Assembly (NCBI GenBank): GCA_014799645.1
Contig: JAAVHQ010000007.1
Location: 1-14,481 of the forward strand
Direction of reading: 5' to 3'
DNA length: 14,481 nt
DNA from: Clostridiales bacterium
Lineage (GTDB): Bacteria; Bacillota; Clostridia; Christensenellales; UBA3700
Shown: piece after piece, positions 1-7,517 of the stretch
Numbering within the stretch: the stretch's first letter is position 1
Layout: every line of letters starts with the position of its first letter
Program-made: the position numbers and the translations under genes
Notes under the pieces: generated by a model
Databases searched by the model: none
Seen by the model: the letters and a program-made list of their open reading frames with translations, nothing else
What the model was told of the DNA's origin: nothing

Positions 1-280
1 TATTATTCTTGTTGTAACTTGTGCTATCAGTCACCTTTTCAACGAGTTTCCAAAAAACATCTCCGTTAAATACCTTGCCTGTGCCTGTTGTATCGTTTTC
101 ATAGCCATCAAGCAACAAATTTCCCAAATCCGTTGCCTGAGAATCCATATTTTCGACCTTGATTGCCTCTGCGCTATTATTAGGCACATAAAAGGTCATT
201 GCGCTTGCCAAAAGCATACACACAATAATCAATACTGACAGCGCAACGTACCCCTTTAATTTCTTCTTTTTTATATCCAT
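1..280 (-). CDS. Secreted or surface protein, N-terminal part (runs off the left edge)
   Basis: The first 93 codons of a gene that continues beyond the window. The start is the ATG at 280, preceded by a GAGGT ribosome binding site. The N-terminus is MDIKKKKLKGY, followed by a hydrophobic stretch (about residues 11-33), a small-residue ASA and a later AEA. This reads as a Sec signal peptide or signal anchor. The mature part begins with a polar, Asp/Asn-rich sequence containing FNGDVFWKLVEKV. Large Clostridia surface proteins can begin this way, but no domain can be named from this piece. A regulatory spacer and the intrinsic terminator of the next gene separate it from the operon on its right, so it is probably a separate transcription unit. 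By eye it is more AT-rich than the catabolic genes. Export is fairly sure; function is unknown. Confidence 0.72.
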   Translation of the reverse strand, partial: MDIKKKKLKGYVALSVLIIVCMLLASAMTFYVPNNSAEAIKVENMDSQATDLGNLLLDGYENDTTGTGKVFNGDVFWKLVEKVTDSTSYNKNN

Positions 281-311
281 TTTTACCTCGTTTTTATCCG
301 ATTTTTTGCCT

Positions 312-339
312 AGTCAGGAAAAGTATACATTTCCTGACT
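312..339. promoter_or_regulatory. Palindromic operator-like element
   Basis: A 28-base inverted repeat with arms AGTCAGGAAA and TTTCCTGACT around a central GTATAC. The only mismatch within the dyad is one A/A pair next to the centre (322/329). Size and symmetry suit a dimeric repressor, and the GTATAC centre is compatible with GntR-type operators, but the regulator is not in this window. It lies just downstream of the predicted promoter of the surface-protein gene, where a bound protein would block transcription. A second copy of one half is at 428-446. Confidence 0.6.
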
Positions 340-358
340 GAAAGCACTTGAATAAAAA

Positions 359-387
359 ATTATGATATGTTATGATATATATGTCTA
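359..387 (-). promoter_or_regulatory. Predicted promoter of the surface-protein gene
   Basis: Reading the minus strand, TAGACA (382-387) and CATAAT (359-364) are 17 bases apart, each one mismatch from the sigma-A consensus. Transcription would start near 352, about 70 bases before the ATG at 280. The palindrome at 312-339 would then fall inside the early transcribed region. The prediction rests on sequence alone in an AT-rich region. Confidence 0.45.
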
Positions 388-427
388 ATTATCGAGAATT
401 TTGACTTTTCGGTGTCGAAATTCTTCG

Positions 428-446
428 GTCAGGAAATGTATACTTT
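428..446. promoter_or_regulatory. Second copy of the operator half (GTCAGGAAATGTATACTTT)
   Basis: These 19 bases are identical to the reverse complement of the corresponding part of the palindrome at 312-339. The other arm (TTTATTTGGA) has lost the symmetry, so it looks like a half site or a weak secondary operator. The two GTATAC centres are 115 bases apart, close to eleven helical turns, so cooperative binding by looping is possible (inference). Confidence 0.5.
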
Positions 447-458
447 ATTTGGAATTTT

Positions 459-486
459 TTGACATATAATGTATTTTAGTTATAAT
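459..486 (+). promoter_or_regulatory. Consensus plus-strand promoter without a downstream gene
   Basis: A perfect TTGACA (459-464) and a perfect TATAAT (481-486) with a 16-base spacer. No plus-strand gene follows. Transcription from about 493 would at once cross the hairpin at 512-547, which also ends in T residues in this direction. The result would be an RNA of about 55 bases, or an antisense transcript into the lipoprotein gene if the hairpin is leaky. Chance occurrence in AT-rich DNA is possible. Confidence 0.35.
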
Positions 487-502
487 TTTCGACTTTTTTT
501 GC

Positions 503-547
503 AAAAAAAGAAAAAGTCCCCCGTACTTGATGTACGATGGGACTTTT
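503..547 (-). terminator. Intrinsic terminator of the transporter-lipoprotein operon
   Basis: In the minus direction AAAAGTCCC pairs with GGGACTTTT (539-547 with 512-520). An inner stem CGTAC/GTACG (522-526 with 532-536) closes a five-base loop. The stem is followed by a T-rich tail (511-503). It begins 24 bases after the stop of the lipoprotein gene, the normal position for a rho-independent terminator. It may also work weakly on the plus strand. Confidence 0.85.
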
Positions 548-570
548 GTTGTGCTGATTACGTACGCAGA

Positions 571-1659
571 CTATTTGGCGTACTTAAACTCCACTACCAT
601 TTCGGTGAACGCGACTACGTCTGCTTTGAGTACCAAAGAGGTATCGACGTTGTTGTTTTTGGTGAAGTAAGCGAGAATTTCTTCGTTGTAGATTTCAAGC
701 GAATTTATTTTGTTCTTGCCTTTGCTGTAAAGCACAGTCAAGCGATTGTTGTTCATACTGTAAACGTTATTCCAGTTGTAAGAGATATTGTCGCCGTAGC
801 CATTCCAGTATTTTTTCTCGTATACTGTCTTTTGCTTGCTTTCATCATAATATTCACCGTAACTTGCGTCGTTGACTTCTCTCGTGATAGGCAATCCGTT
901 TTCGCCGAATACCGTGCGCGACTCAATTCTCATAAAGTGCGTATAGATTCTGAAATTGTCGCTTGCGGCAATGCCGTTCTCGCGGATAGTCTCCTTATCG
1001 GTATTCATCTTGATAATAGCAATCGGGTCAAGGAACATATTGAGTTCTCCGCTCGCTACGCCGTTCTCGACTTTATATTCAAGTTCCTTTTCTATCTCGA
1101 ACTTTTCTCTATATTTCTTCTTGCCGATGTTGGCGATATAATCCGACCTCTTGACGTCTTTGAATACAGTCGTCTTGACGGTATAATCATTGAGCGACTT
1201 GAAGTCTACGTCAAAAGCCATAAAGAATACGTATTGGTCAGTGGAATTCTTGACGGTATATGCTACTTCTTTTTTTGGATCAACAATCCTTATTCCGTCT
1301 TTATCGTATTTGGTTTCCTTTTCAGGCCAGCCTGGTTCTTTATCGCTACCTCTTTGGATAGAACTGCCAAGCAATGCGCTTCCCCTTGAATACTCTTCGA
1401 CTCCGTCTTTGCCATCATAAGTCTTTTTTGAATCAGTCTTGTAATAAGTCATTGCAAGCACGAAACTTGAAGTCCAAGCCTTTGAGAATACTTCGTCGGT
1501 CAAAGTGGAAAGCGTATCGGTCGCCGTCTCGACGTCCTTTGCGTTCTCTTCATAATAGGCGATTTCTTTCTCTGCCGCGCTCTTGCAACCTACGAACATA
1601 GAACAAAGCGCTACGATAATAAGCATAATTGACGCGATTGCGAAAATCTTCTTTTTCAT
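571..1659 (-). CDS. Membrane lipoprotein of unknown function, coupled to a sugar symporter
   Basis: A 362-residue protein with a lipoprotein signal peptide: MKKK, a hydrophobic stretch of about 18 residues and a lipobox ending VGC, with the lipidated cysteine at Cys25. It should be anchored on the outer face of the cytoplasmic membrane. The mature part is rich in Lys, Asp, Tyr and Asn with alternating beta-like segments. It matches no solute-binding protein, hydrolase or other family that I recognise. Its ATG overlaps the stop codon of the symporter gene by one base (TAATG), and its AGGAGGG ribosome binding site lies inside that gene, so the two should be made together. Lipoproteins normally accompany ABC transporters, so pairing with a GPH symporter is odd. 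It may capture substrate or assist the symporter (inference). A terminator follows directly. It could also be an unrelated cell-envelope protein that simply shares the transcript. Confidence 0.85.
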   Translation of the reverse strand: MKKKIFAIASIMLIIVALCSMFVGCKSAAEKEIAYYEENAKDVETATDTLSTLTDEVFSKAWTSSFVLAMTYYKTDSKKTYDGKDGVEEYSRGSALLGSSIQRGSDKEPGWPEKETKYDKDGIRIVDPKKEVAYTVKNSTDQYVFFMAFDVDFKSLNDYTVKTTVFKDVKRSDYIANIGKKKYREKFEIEKELEYKVENGVASGELNMFLDPIAIIKMNTDKETIRENGIAASDNFRIYTHFMRIESRTVFGENGLPITREVNDASYGEYYDESKQKTVYEKKYWNGYGDNISYNWNNVYSMNNNRLTVLYSKGKNKINSLEIYNEEILAYFTKNNNVDTSLVLKADVVAFTEMVVEFKYAK

Positions 1660-3266
1660 TATTCTTTGCCCTCCTCTTCAACGATTGCTCTTGCCGTCGC
1701 TTGCTCTTCGGCGAGTTCCTCTTCATATTCTTTTTCAGCGACTACCGAGTATACGTCAGTTTCGCCCTTAATCTCGGCGTCGACGATACCCTCCAACTTC
1801 TTCGCGTCTTCAAGACGTTTTACTGCAAGTCTGCCTTGAATTTCAGCCATCTTCTTACCGCTCAATTTGTAGAACAAAATCGGTACGATAGAGATAAGGT
1901 TGAGAATAGCAGGTATAATCGTGTAGATTGCGAAGATACCGAACTTGGAGAAATCGGATTGTACAGGTTTGTGGTCGTTGAGGAACGGCAAAGCCTGCGA
2001 GAAACCGAAGAATACAAGCAAGTAACTCATCGTATAGTCTTTAAGACCCGACGATACTTTTGAACGAAGGCTCATAAGCGAGAAGGTAATACCCTCGCAT
2101 CTGTCGCCCGTCTTGTCTTCCCAGTAGTCAAGCGTATCGGTTGCCATAAGGTGCGGTATTACGTTGAGAATACCGACAGGTATCATTGCGATAAACATAA
2201 GTCCAGCAACAAGCCACCACTGCGTACCGCCTATGATATATACGAAGAATATCAAAGCGAGCGCAGCCGAATGCCAGAAAGTCGCGAATATAAACAACTT
2301 CTTGCTGTCCATCAACTTACGGAGTTTCGGCGCTATCATCATACCTATCATTGACGCAACCGCGCCCGGTAGAGAGAATATGATTTGCAATGAACCTTTG
2401 CAGAATATGTACGATACGACGTAGATAATCATTGCCGATACGAAGTTTCTGAAGAACGTAAGTAAGTTGGAAAGAATCAACAACATAAATTGCTTGTTCC
2501 TAAACAAATACTTGAAGCCTTCAAGTACGCTTGGCGTACGGTCGGTCGGCTCTAATCTCTCTTTTACGAACTTTGCGCCGAGTACCATGAATATCGGTCC
2601 TAAGATGCCGATAATCAAAGCCATCAACATATAAGAATTCGTGTAGTTGTCGTTGGTGATAAGCAAGAACAAAGTCAAAAGCACGAGAGCGGACTGCTCG
2701 CCTACGCTACCCAAAATACGGCTTATGGAAATAATCTTTGCTCTTTCGTCAGTGTTGGGGGAAGCAACCGCAGGCAAGCCGTTGAGCGGAACGCCTACCG
2801 CCGTACCCATAACGCTGTAAAGCAAATATGTAATCCACATGAACGCGATTTTTCCGCCTGAACCCATTGACGCGTAAATGCTTGGCATAAACATTAATAT
2901 CGTAAGTACGCCCCAAGGAATTGCCGCGCCGAATAGATACGGACGCATTTTGCCCCATTTTGTTCTCGTGCGGTCAACGATAACGCCCATTATCGGGTCG
3001 TTGAGACCGTCGAAAATTTTTGATACCAAAAACATAGTTCCTACCGCTGCGGCGTTAATGCCTACGCAAACGGTATAGAAGTAAAGCAGATAACCTTGAA
3101 CAAGACCCGTTACCGCGCTCGACGCAAACTGCGCAAGCGAGAAGAAGATGTAGTCTTTCTTCTTCAAGTACTTCTTTTTGGCAAGTTCTTCGTCTGCCAT
3201 TTGATTAGTCGACGGTTCTTCCGCAATAGGCATTACGCCGTCAACCGCTTGAACGTTTTCTTCCAC
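1659..3266 (-). CDS. GPH-family sugar/glycoside:cation symporter (MFS)
   Basis: An integral membrane protein of 535 residues with about twelve hydrophobic segments between residues 40 and 480. The family marks are DGLNDPIMG (86-94) and DRTRTKWGKMRP (98-109), the conserved loop of glycoside-pentoside-hexuronide symporters such as MelB, XylP and the glucuronide carrier UidB. These import sugars or glycosides with Na+ or H+. Beside uronate genes, a glucuronide or oligosaccharide substrate is the best guess, but the sequence does not prove it. The start is GTG at 3266, with GGGGAGG seven bases upstream. Family members usually end soon after the last helix; this one adds a Glu-rich tail of about 55 residues, probably helical, and has a polar N-terminal extension of about 35 residues. 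It has its own promoter (3314-3342), so it can be expressed apart from the enzymes upstream. Confidence 0.9.
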   Translation of the reverse strand: MEENVQAVDGVMPIAEEPSTNQMADEELAKKKYLKKKDYIFFSLAQFASSAVTGLVQGYLLYFYTVCVGINAAAVGTMFLVSKIFDGLNDPIMGVIVDRTRTKWGKMRPYLFGAAIPWGVLTILMFMPSIYASMGSGGKIAFMWITYLLYSVMGTAVGVPLNGLPAVASPNTDERAKIISISRILGSVGEQSALVLLTLFLLITNDNYTNSYMLMALIIGILGPIFMVLGAKFVKERLEPTDRTPSVLEGFKYLFRNKQFMLLILSNLLTFFRNFVSAMIIYVVSYIFCKGSLQIIFSLPGAVASMIGMMIAPKLRKLMDSKKLFIFATFWHSAALALIFFVYIIGGTQWWLVAGLMFIAMIPVGILNVIPHLMATDTLDYWEDKTGDRCEGITFSLMSLRSKVSSGLKDYTMSYLLVFFGFSQALPFLNDHKPVQSDFSKFGIFAIYTIIPAILNLISIVPILFYKLSGKKMAEIQGRLAVKRLEDAKKLEGIVDAEIKGETDVYSVVAEKEYEEELAEEQATARAIVEEEGKE

Positions 3267-3273
3267 TCAAAAA

Positions 3274-3298
3274 CCTCCCCTTTTGCATCTTCTGCAAA
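3274..3298 (-). promoter_or_regulatory. Leader of the symporter gene: strong ribosome binding site with adjacent dyad
   Basis: GGGGAGG (3274-3280 on the minus strand) is seven bases from the GTG start and decides that start. Immediately upstream is a 17-base dyad, TTTGCATCTTCTGCAAA (3282-3298, shown on the plus strand), with perfect six-base arms and a five-base centre. It lies about 8 to 25 bases past the predicted transcription start. It could be an operator or a small leader hairpin touching the ribosome binding site. Confidence 0.45.
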
Positions 3299-3313
3299 TC
3301 TCATATATTTTAT

Positions 3314-3342
3314 ATTATATCAAACAATTTATTATATTTCAA
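3314..3342 (-). promoter_or_regulatory. Promoter of the symporter-lipoprotein operon
   Basis: On the minus strand TTGAAA (3337-3342) and a perfect TATAAT (3314-3319) are separated by exactly 17 bases, in an AT-rich spacer between the hydrolase and symporter genes. The predicted start is near 3306, giving a leader of about 40 bases. No terminator is visible between the hydrolase gene and this point, so read-through from upstream can add to expression. Confidence 0.75.
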
Positions 3343-3381
3343 TACTTAATTAAATACAATAAATGTAAAATATTCGACAGA

Positions 3382-5316
3382 TTACTTTTCCAACTTCTTC
3401 GTAAAGAAGTCTCCGTCAGGATAACTCAATACGAACGCGCCCGTACTGCTCCACGCTTGCAACATCGAGCCGTCGGGATGAACGGGGCTGAAGAACTCTA
3501 TCGGAGTGTAATTGCCCTTCTCGACGTTGTACTCAAACCATCTCGTAAGCGGATAGTTGTAGTCCATACCTTTCATAAGTTTTGCGTAAGCGTATACGCA
3601 CGAAAGGTACGGCCAGTCTCCGCCGTTGTGATAGTAATATGGCAACGAGGATTTTTGCACGATATCTTTGGTATTCTTGTAGAAAGGATATACCGACAGC
3701 GTGCCGAAGTCGCCTGCGCCTTGCTCTTTGTTGTTCTTGCTCTCCAAAAGCGCTTGCATATTGTCCAACATTCTCTTTGCCCTTTGCTCGTCGGTCAAGC
3801 CGAATAGCACCATGACGACAGTGTCGATTGAGAGATTGTCTTCGACGAAATTGTCGCTCTTGTAGTTGACGAACCAACCTTTTTCTTCGTCCCACAACAA
3901 GTCGTTGATAGACTTAACTACCTTTTCGTATTTATCCGCGTACGCCTTGGACTTCGCCTCGTCGTTTAGACATACCTTGTAAATCTCGCTCATTGCGAAG
4001 AGCGCTCTTGCGTACAAAGCCTCGTCGTAAGTGACGTAGGTAGAACGGAATACGTTGTCGCACCAATCGCGTCTGTTGTACTCTCCGCCCTTGACCAAAA
4101 GTCCGCTCTCGTCGGTCTCTTTCATAAGTCTTTGCAACACGAGGTTTGCGCTGTTGATTACTCTGCCCGCTTTGACTTTCTCTTGAAGTATCGAGAAGTC
4201 TTTGGTATGTACCAAATAATCGTAAAGCATGAGCACGAAGAATGACGGCGAATCGTAGTGGTCGCCCCAATAATTTTTGAAATTAAACTTGACGGCTGAC
4301 GGACACTCGCCTTTTTTGCTTATGCCGTTGGCAAGCGTGATAATCTCGTTGCGTACCAAATCGGGACGAACGGGCAACACGCTGAGCACGGTCCAGTATG
4401 CGTCGCGGTAATACGTTCTTGCAGGGAATTGATATACGATACCTGCCAAAAAGCCCTTGAATTTGCCAAGTTCCTTGTAGTTGGAAAGCGACGCGTTGAG
4501 AAGGGATTTGTAATAAGCGTTTAGGAAATCGCCTTGAATCGGCGCGGGACATTTAAGTGAACTTGCGTAAACGTCGCAGTCAGACAGCGCGTTGTCGAAA
4601 TTCTTCAAAGCGCGTTTGACGTCGCAGAAAGTAAAGTCGCCTCTAGTGCCCGCGCTGATGACGTATCTAAAAGCCTTGGTCTCGCCTTTGGCAATTTTCC
4701 CGCCGAAAGCAAATTGATTGTAACAACCTCTTTCGTGCTCCAATCCTATCGCCTTGCAATTCACGGCGACGTCGATATAGAAGTCGCCCATTACGTCGCC
4801 TTTGATATAGGTCATTCCGTCGAGGTCGCAGACGCCTCTCTTATTCTTTTTCAAAAGTCCGCCGATAATTTTGGAAATATTGCCCACCGAAAGTCTGTTG
4901 GCAAGAAGTTGTTGAACGTACGACTCGAAGTTTATACCGAAGTTGGTCGTCAAGTCGAAGTCGATATCGCAATCGAGAGCGCTCACCTTGTTTTCTACGT
5001 AAATGCAATTTGACTTTGTGTCAAGGAATTGCGTGACGGTAATCTCCGCGCCCTTTTCGCTGAAAGTCGTGATTTGCTTTTTACCGAGCATCTCCACGCG
5101 CTTATCGCTCATATACTCGATTGGCACGCCGTTGATAGTGTACTGCGGATAGAAAGCTGAAAATACGGAAAACTTGTTCATTACCGCATATTTGGATATA
5201 CCGCCTCTTCCGTCGAATTGAGCCGTGATAAGATTGTTGGCTACGTCAAAGCAAACTTTTTTGTGGAACTTCTCAGCGACGATAATTTCGCCGCCTGCGC
5301 CATATTTATAAGACAT
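3382..5316 (-). CDS. Six-hairpin (alpha/alpha)6-barrel glycoside hydrolase, glycogen-debranching-like
   Basis: A cytoplasmic protein of 644 residues with no signal peptide. Residues 1-250 look like an all-beta N-terminal domain and residues 260-640 like an (alpha/alpha)6 barrel. Motifs of six-hairpin glycosidases are YYRDAYW (302-308), GDHYDSPSFF (351-360), GGEYNRRDWCDN (410-421), HNGGDWPY (563-570) and a C-terminal QAWSSTGAF. HNGGDWP and the RD motif recall glycogen-debranching C-terminal and neutral-invertase-like barrels, so an inverting exo-acting hydrolase is likely. The linkage and exact GH family cannot be told; acids in the RD and GGDWP motifs are catalytic candidates. A GTG at 5325 would add three residues, but that codon overlaps the AAAGGG ribosome binding site (5325-5330). 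The ATG at 5316 has an eight-base spacing, so I chose it. It starts 21 bases after the MocA gene and shares that operon. With the import symporter next, it probably acts on intact imported oligosaccharides. Confidence 0.82.
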   Translation of the reverse strand: MSYKYGAGGEIIVAEKFHKKVCFDVANNLITAQFDGRGGISKYAVMNKFSVFSAFYPQYTINGVPIEYMSDKRVEMLGKKQITTFSEKGAEITVTQFLDTKSNCIYVENKVSALDCDIDFDLTTNFGINFESYVQQLLANRLSVGNISKIIGGLLKKNKRGVCDLDGMTYIKGDVMGDFYIDVAVNCKAIGLEHERGCYNQFAFGGKIAKGETKAFRYVISAGTRGDFTFCDVKRALKNFDNALSDCDVYASSLKCPAPIQGDFLNAYYKSLLNASLSNYKELGKFKGFLAGIVYQFPARTYYRDAYWTVLSVLPVRPDLVRNEIITLANGISKKGECPSAVKFNFKNYWGDHYDSPSFFVLMLYDYLVHTKDFSILQEKVKAGRVINSANLVLQRLMKETDESGLLVKGGEYNRRDWCDNVFRSTYVTYDEALYARALFAMSEIYKVCLNDEAKSKAYADKYEKVVKSINDLLWDEEKGWFVNYKSDNFVEDNLSIDTVVMVLFGLTDEQRAKRMLDNMQALLESKNNKEQGAGDFGTLSVYPFYKNTKDIVQKSSLPYYYHNGGDWPYLSCVYAYAKLMKGMDYNYPLTRWFEYNVEKGNYTPIEFFSPVHPDGSMLQAWSSTGAFVLSYPDGDFFTKKLEK

Positions 5317-5337
5317 AATTTTCACCCTTTATAAAAT

Positions 5338-6525
5338 TTATTTTACGCTGTTCGTTTTTTCTTCTTCAATCTTCTTTTGAAGTTCGTCATAATAGAGATC
5401 TTCAAAGTCGGCTTCTTGCGGACTTACCGTTCTGCCAAGCCAAGCCGAAAGATGAATTGCATTCGAGAAGGTCAAGCCATTGAGTCCTTCTTCGTAATTG
5501 CCGATGAGTTTTTTCTCCTTGCCGAGAAGCACGTTGGAGAAATTGCGGATTACGTTGATATGCTGTCCTTTGTCGACAAGCAAACCCTTCAAGAATTCGT
5601 GAGGCATAAACTTAACCTTGATGGTCTTGTTCTTAGGCTTGCCCATAAAGACGGTGTTGGTCTTGGAAAACTCGGGTTCTAAGGTTTCGAGTTTAGTAAA
5701 TTCAAGTTTCATAGTAAAGTCTGCGCTACCCGAAATTACAATCTTACCGCCGTCGCCGGAAATTTCAAGTCTGTTCGTGCCGGGGGCTTCGTGAGTTGAC
5801 GTGATGAATACGCCCGTTGCGCCGTTCTCGAAAGTACAGGTTGCGGTAACGTCGTTTTCTACGTTGATTTGTCTGCCGACCGTTCTTGCGATTGCGTTGA
5901 CGCTCGTAATCTTGCTACCTGCAAGCCAAGTGAACAAGTCGAGTTGGTGCGGGTCTTGATTGATAAGTACGCCGCCGCCTTCGCCTGCCCAAGTGCCGCG
6001 CCATCCGCCTTGCGAATAGTACGCTTGAGGTCTGTACCAGTTGGTGATTATCCAAACGATTCTTTTGAGATTGCCGAGTTGTCCCGACTCGATTATTTCC
6101 TTTGCTTTCTTGTAAATCTTGCTTGTGCGTTGGTTGTACAAAAGTCCGAATTTGAGTTCGGGTCTTTCGCTCTTTGCGTACTCGGCTACTTCTCTGACAG
6201 CCTTAGTATATACGCCGGCCGGCTTATCGCTCAACGCGTGGATATTCATTTCCAAAGCCTTCTTTGCAATAACAGGGTGCGCATAGTGAGGCGTGTCGAT
6301 AATTACCGCGTCGATAAGTCCGCTTGCGAACATGTCCTCGTAATTCTCGAATACCTTGACTTTGTCGCCGAACTTTCCTTTCGCCCACTGCCTTCTGTCC
6401 TCGGCGATGTCGCATACAGCGCTCAATACGCCGTTCTTATCCATACCTGAAAAGAGTTGTCCTGCATATCTGCTACCTTGTTTACCGATACCTACGATAC
6501 CGTATCTAATCTTCTTGTCTGCCAT
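5338..6525 (-). CDS. Gfo/Idh/MocA-family sugar or glycoside oxidoreductase (copy 1)
   Basis: A 395-residue NAD(P)-dependent dehydrogenase. The Rossmann fold shows GIVGIGKQGS (9-18), and DKPAG carries the conserved lysine at 101, in place of the usual EKP. The C-terminal beta-sheet domain shows GGWRGTWAGEGGG and INQDPHQLD, with the probable catalytic His193, then a THEAPGTNRLEI motif. The same motifs occur in the paralogue at 7518-8651. Related enzymes annotated as 1,5-anhydrofructose reductases, levoglucosan dehydrogenases or glycoside 3-dehydrogenases oxidise or reduce a hydroxyl on a sugar ring; the substrate here is unknown. It starts two bases after the stop of the TIM-barrel isomerase gene, and its AAAGGAGG ribosome binding site lies in that gene's last codons, so the two are coupled. 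A joint role in keto-sugar chemistry is likely. Confidence 0.88.
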   Translation of the reverse strand: MADKKIRYGIVGIGKQGSRYAGQLFSGMDKNGVLSAVCDIAEDRRQWAKGKFGDKVKVFENYEDMFASGLIDAVIIDTPHYAHPVIAKKALEMNIHALSDKPAGVYTKAVREVAEYAKSERPELKFGLLYNQRTSKIYKKAKEIIESGQLGNLKRIVWIITNWYRPQAYYSQGGWRGTWAGEGGGVLINQDPHQLDLFTWLAGSKITSVNAIARTVGRQINVENDVTATCTFENGATGVFITSTHEAPGTNRLEISGDGGKIVISGSADFTMKLEFTKLETLEPEFSKTNTVFMGKPKNKTIKVKFMPHEFLKGLLVDKGQHINVIRNFSNVLLGKEKKLIGNYEEGLNGLTFSNAIHLSAWLGRTVSPQEADFEDLYYDELQKKIEEEKTNSVK

Positions 6526-6527
6526 AA

Positions 6528-7472
6528 TTAAGCCTCCTTTTCCGCTTCTTCAATCATTTCTTTAAGTCCGTAATACTGCCAATCCATCATCTGACGTCTT
6601 GTGACGGGCTCTGTGTGTGAAAGTCCTTTCGCCGCGTCGATTTCGTGGAAGACGTTACGCCATTTGTTCATATGCTCGATAGTCACGCCGAAGAGCAACC
6701 AACCGAAGTAGTGGAAACTCTTCTTGTGGTCAGCGTACTTGCCCGTGTGAGGTTCAAGCGTCATAAAGCCGTCGTAACCTCTCTTGACAAGGTCCTTTAT
6801 CATATTCTTGTAATCGCCGATACCCATTCCGACGGGAACTTCGACTTTGTACTTCGAGCAGTCTTTGATGTGGTAATATACCGTAATGTCTTTGAGCTGT
6901 TGATAAGCCGACGGAACGTCAACTCCGCACTGAACGTAGTTGGACGCGTCAAAGCAAAGTTGGAATTGCGGATCGTTGATTTCGTTGTAGAGTTTGATTA
7001 CTCTCTCGGGAGTGTCCGCCCAAATTCTCTTTTCGTTCTCGTGCAAAAGCACAACGTCGCTTCCCTTTACGATTTCAAGGAAGCCTTTTATTCTCTTGAC
7101 TACTTGCGGTAGGTCTTTTTCGTAATTGCCGCTGAGTCCTCTGAACGAGAACATACGGATATACTTGCAATCCATAAGTTTGCATATCTTGACGAGTTCT
7201 GCAAGTTTCTTGCACTGCGCCGCGTACTTCTCGTCGTCGTAAAGTCCGATTTTGCCTATCGGCGAACCAATCGATGAAAACTTCACGCCGTATTCGTCGA
7301 GCATAGGCTTTACGTCCTTTTCGAATTCCTCCAAAGTAAAGTCCGCGATATTCTTTCCGTTGATTTTTCTCGGGCAAAGATAGCTTTCCCCATAGGCTTT
7401 TATCGTCTCGAGTTGGGTCTTCAAATCCCCGCTAACTTCGTCGTAAAATCCCGATATTTTGATGTTTGACAT
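6528..7472 (-). CDS. TIM-barrel sugar isomerase/epimerase (AP endonuclease family 2 superfamily)
   Basis: A 314-residue protein with the xylose-isomerase-like TIM-barrel fold. Likely divalent-metal ligands sit on the usual strands: Glu145 in LLHENE, Asp175 in CFDASNY, His201 in YYHIKD and Glu240 in TLEPH. The superfamily includes sugar epimerases, inosose dehydratases and the catalytic subunits of 3-keto-glycoside-cleaving enzymes (DgpC-type), so an isomerase, epimerase or eliminase on a keto-sugar made by the adjacent dehydrogenases is the natural suggestion. No phosphate-binding motif is evident, so sugar phosphate isomerase would be only a family name. The ATG at 7472 has GGAGGGAG upstream. 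It lies 45 bases after copy 2 of the MocA gene and two bases before copy 1, an arrangement that points to a shared pathway. Fold assignment is strong; the reaction is inference. Confidence 0.87.
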   Translation of the reverse strand: MSNIKISGFYDEVSGDLKTQLETIKAYGESYLCPRKINGKNIADFTLEEFEKDVKPMLDEYGVKFSSIGSPIGKIGLYDDEKYAAQCKKLAELVKICKLMDCKYIRMFSFRGLSGNYEKDLPQVVKRIKGFLEIVKGSDVVLLHENEKRIWADTPERVIKLYNEINDPQFQLCFDASNYVQCGVDVPSAYQQLKDITVYYHIKDCSKYKVEVPVGMGIGDYKNMIKDLVKRGYDGFMTLEPHTGKYADHKKSFHYFGWLLFGVTIEHMNKWRNVFHEIDAAKGLSHTEPVTRRQMMDWQYYGLKEMIEEAEKEA

Positions 7473-7517
7473 AACTCCCTCCGATTGTCTTTTTATCGTT
7501 GTCGCATTGCTGCGTAA

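Noticed and set aside
469..1389. Plus-strand open frame of 306 codons downstream of a consensus promoter
   Set aside because: It runs antisense to the lipoprotein gene, has no ribosome binding site, crosses the terminator hairpin at its start, and its composition (runs of Phe, Val, Tyr) is typical of a reversed coding strand.
5317..5325. GTG start adding three residues to the glycoside hydrolase
   Set aside because: The codon overlaps the AAAGGG ribosome binding site; the ATG at 5316 has proper spacing.
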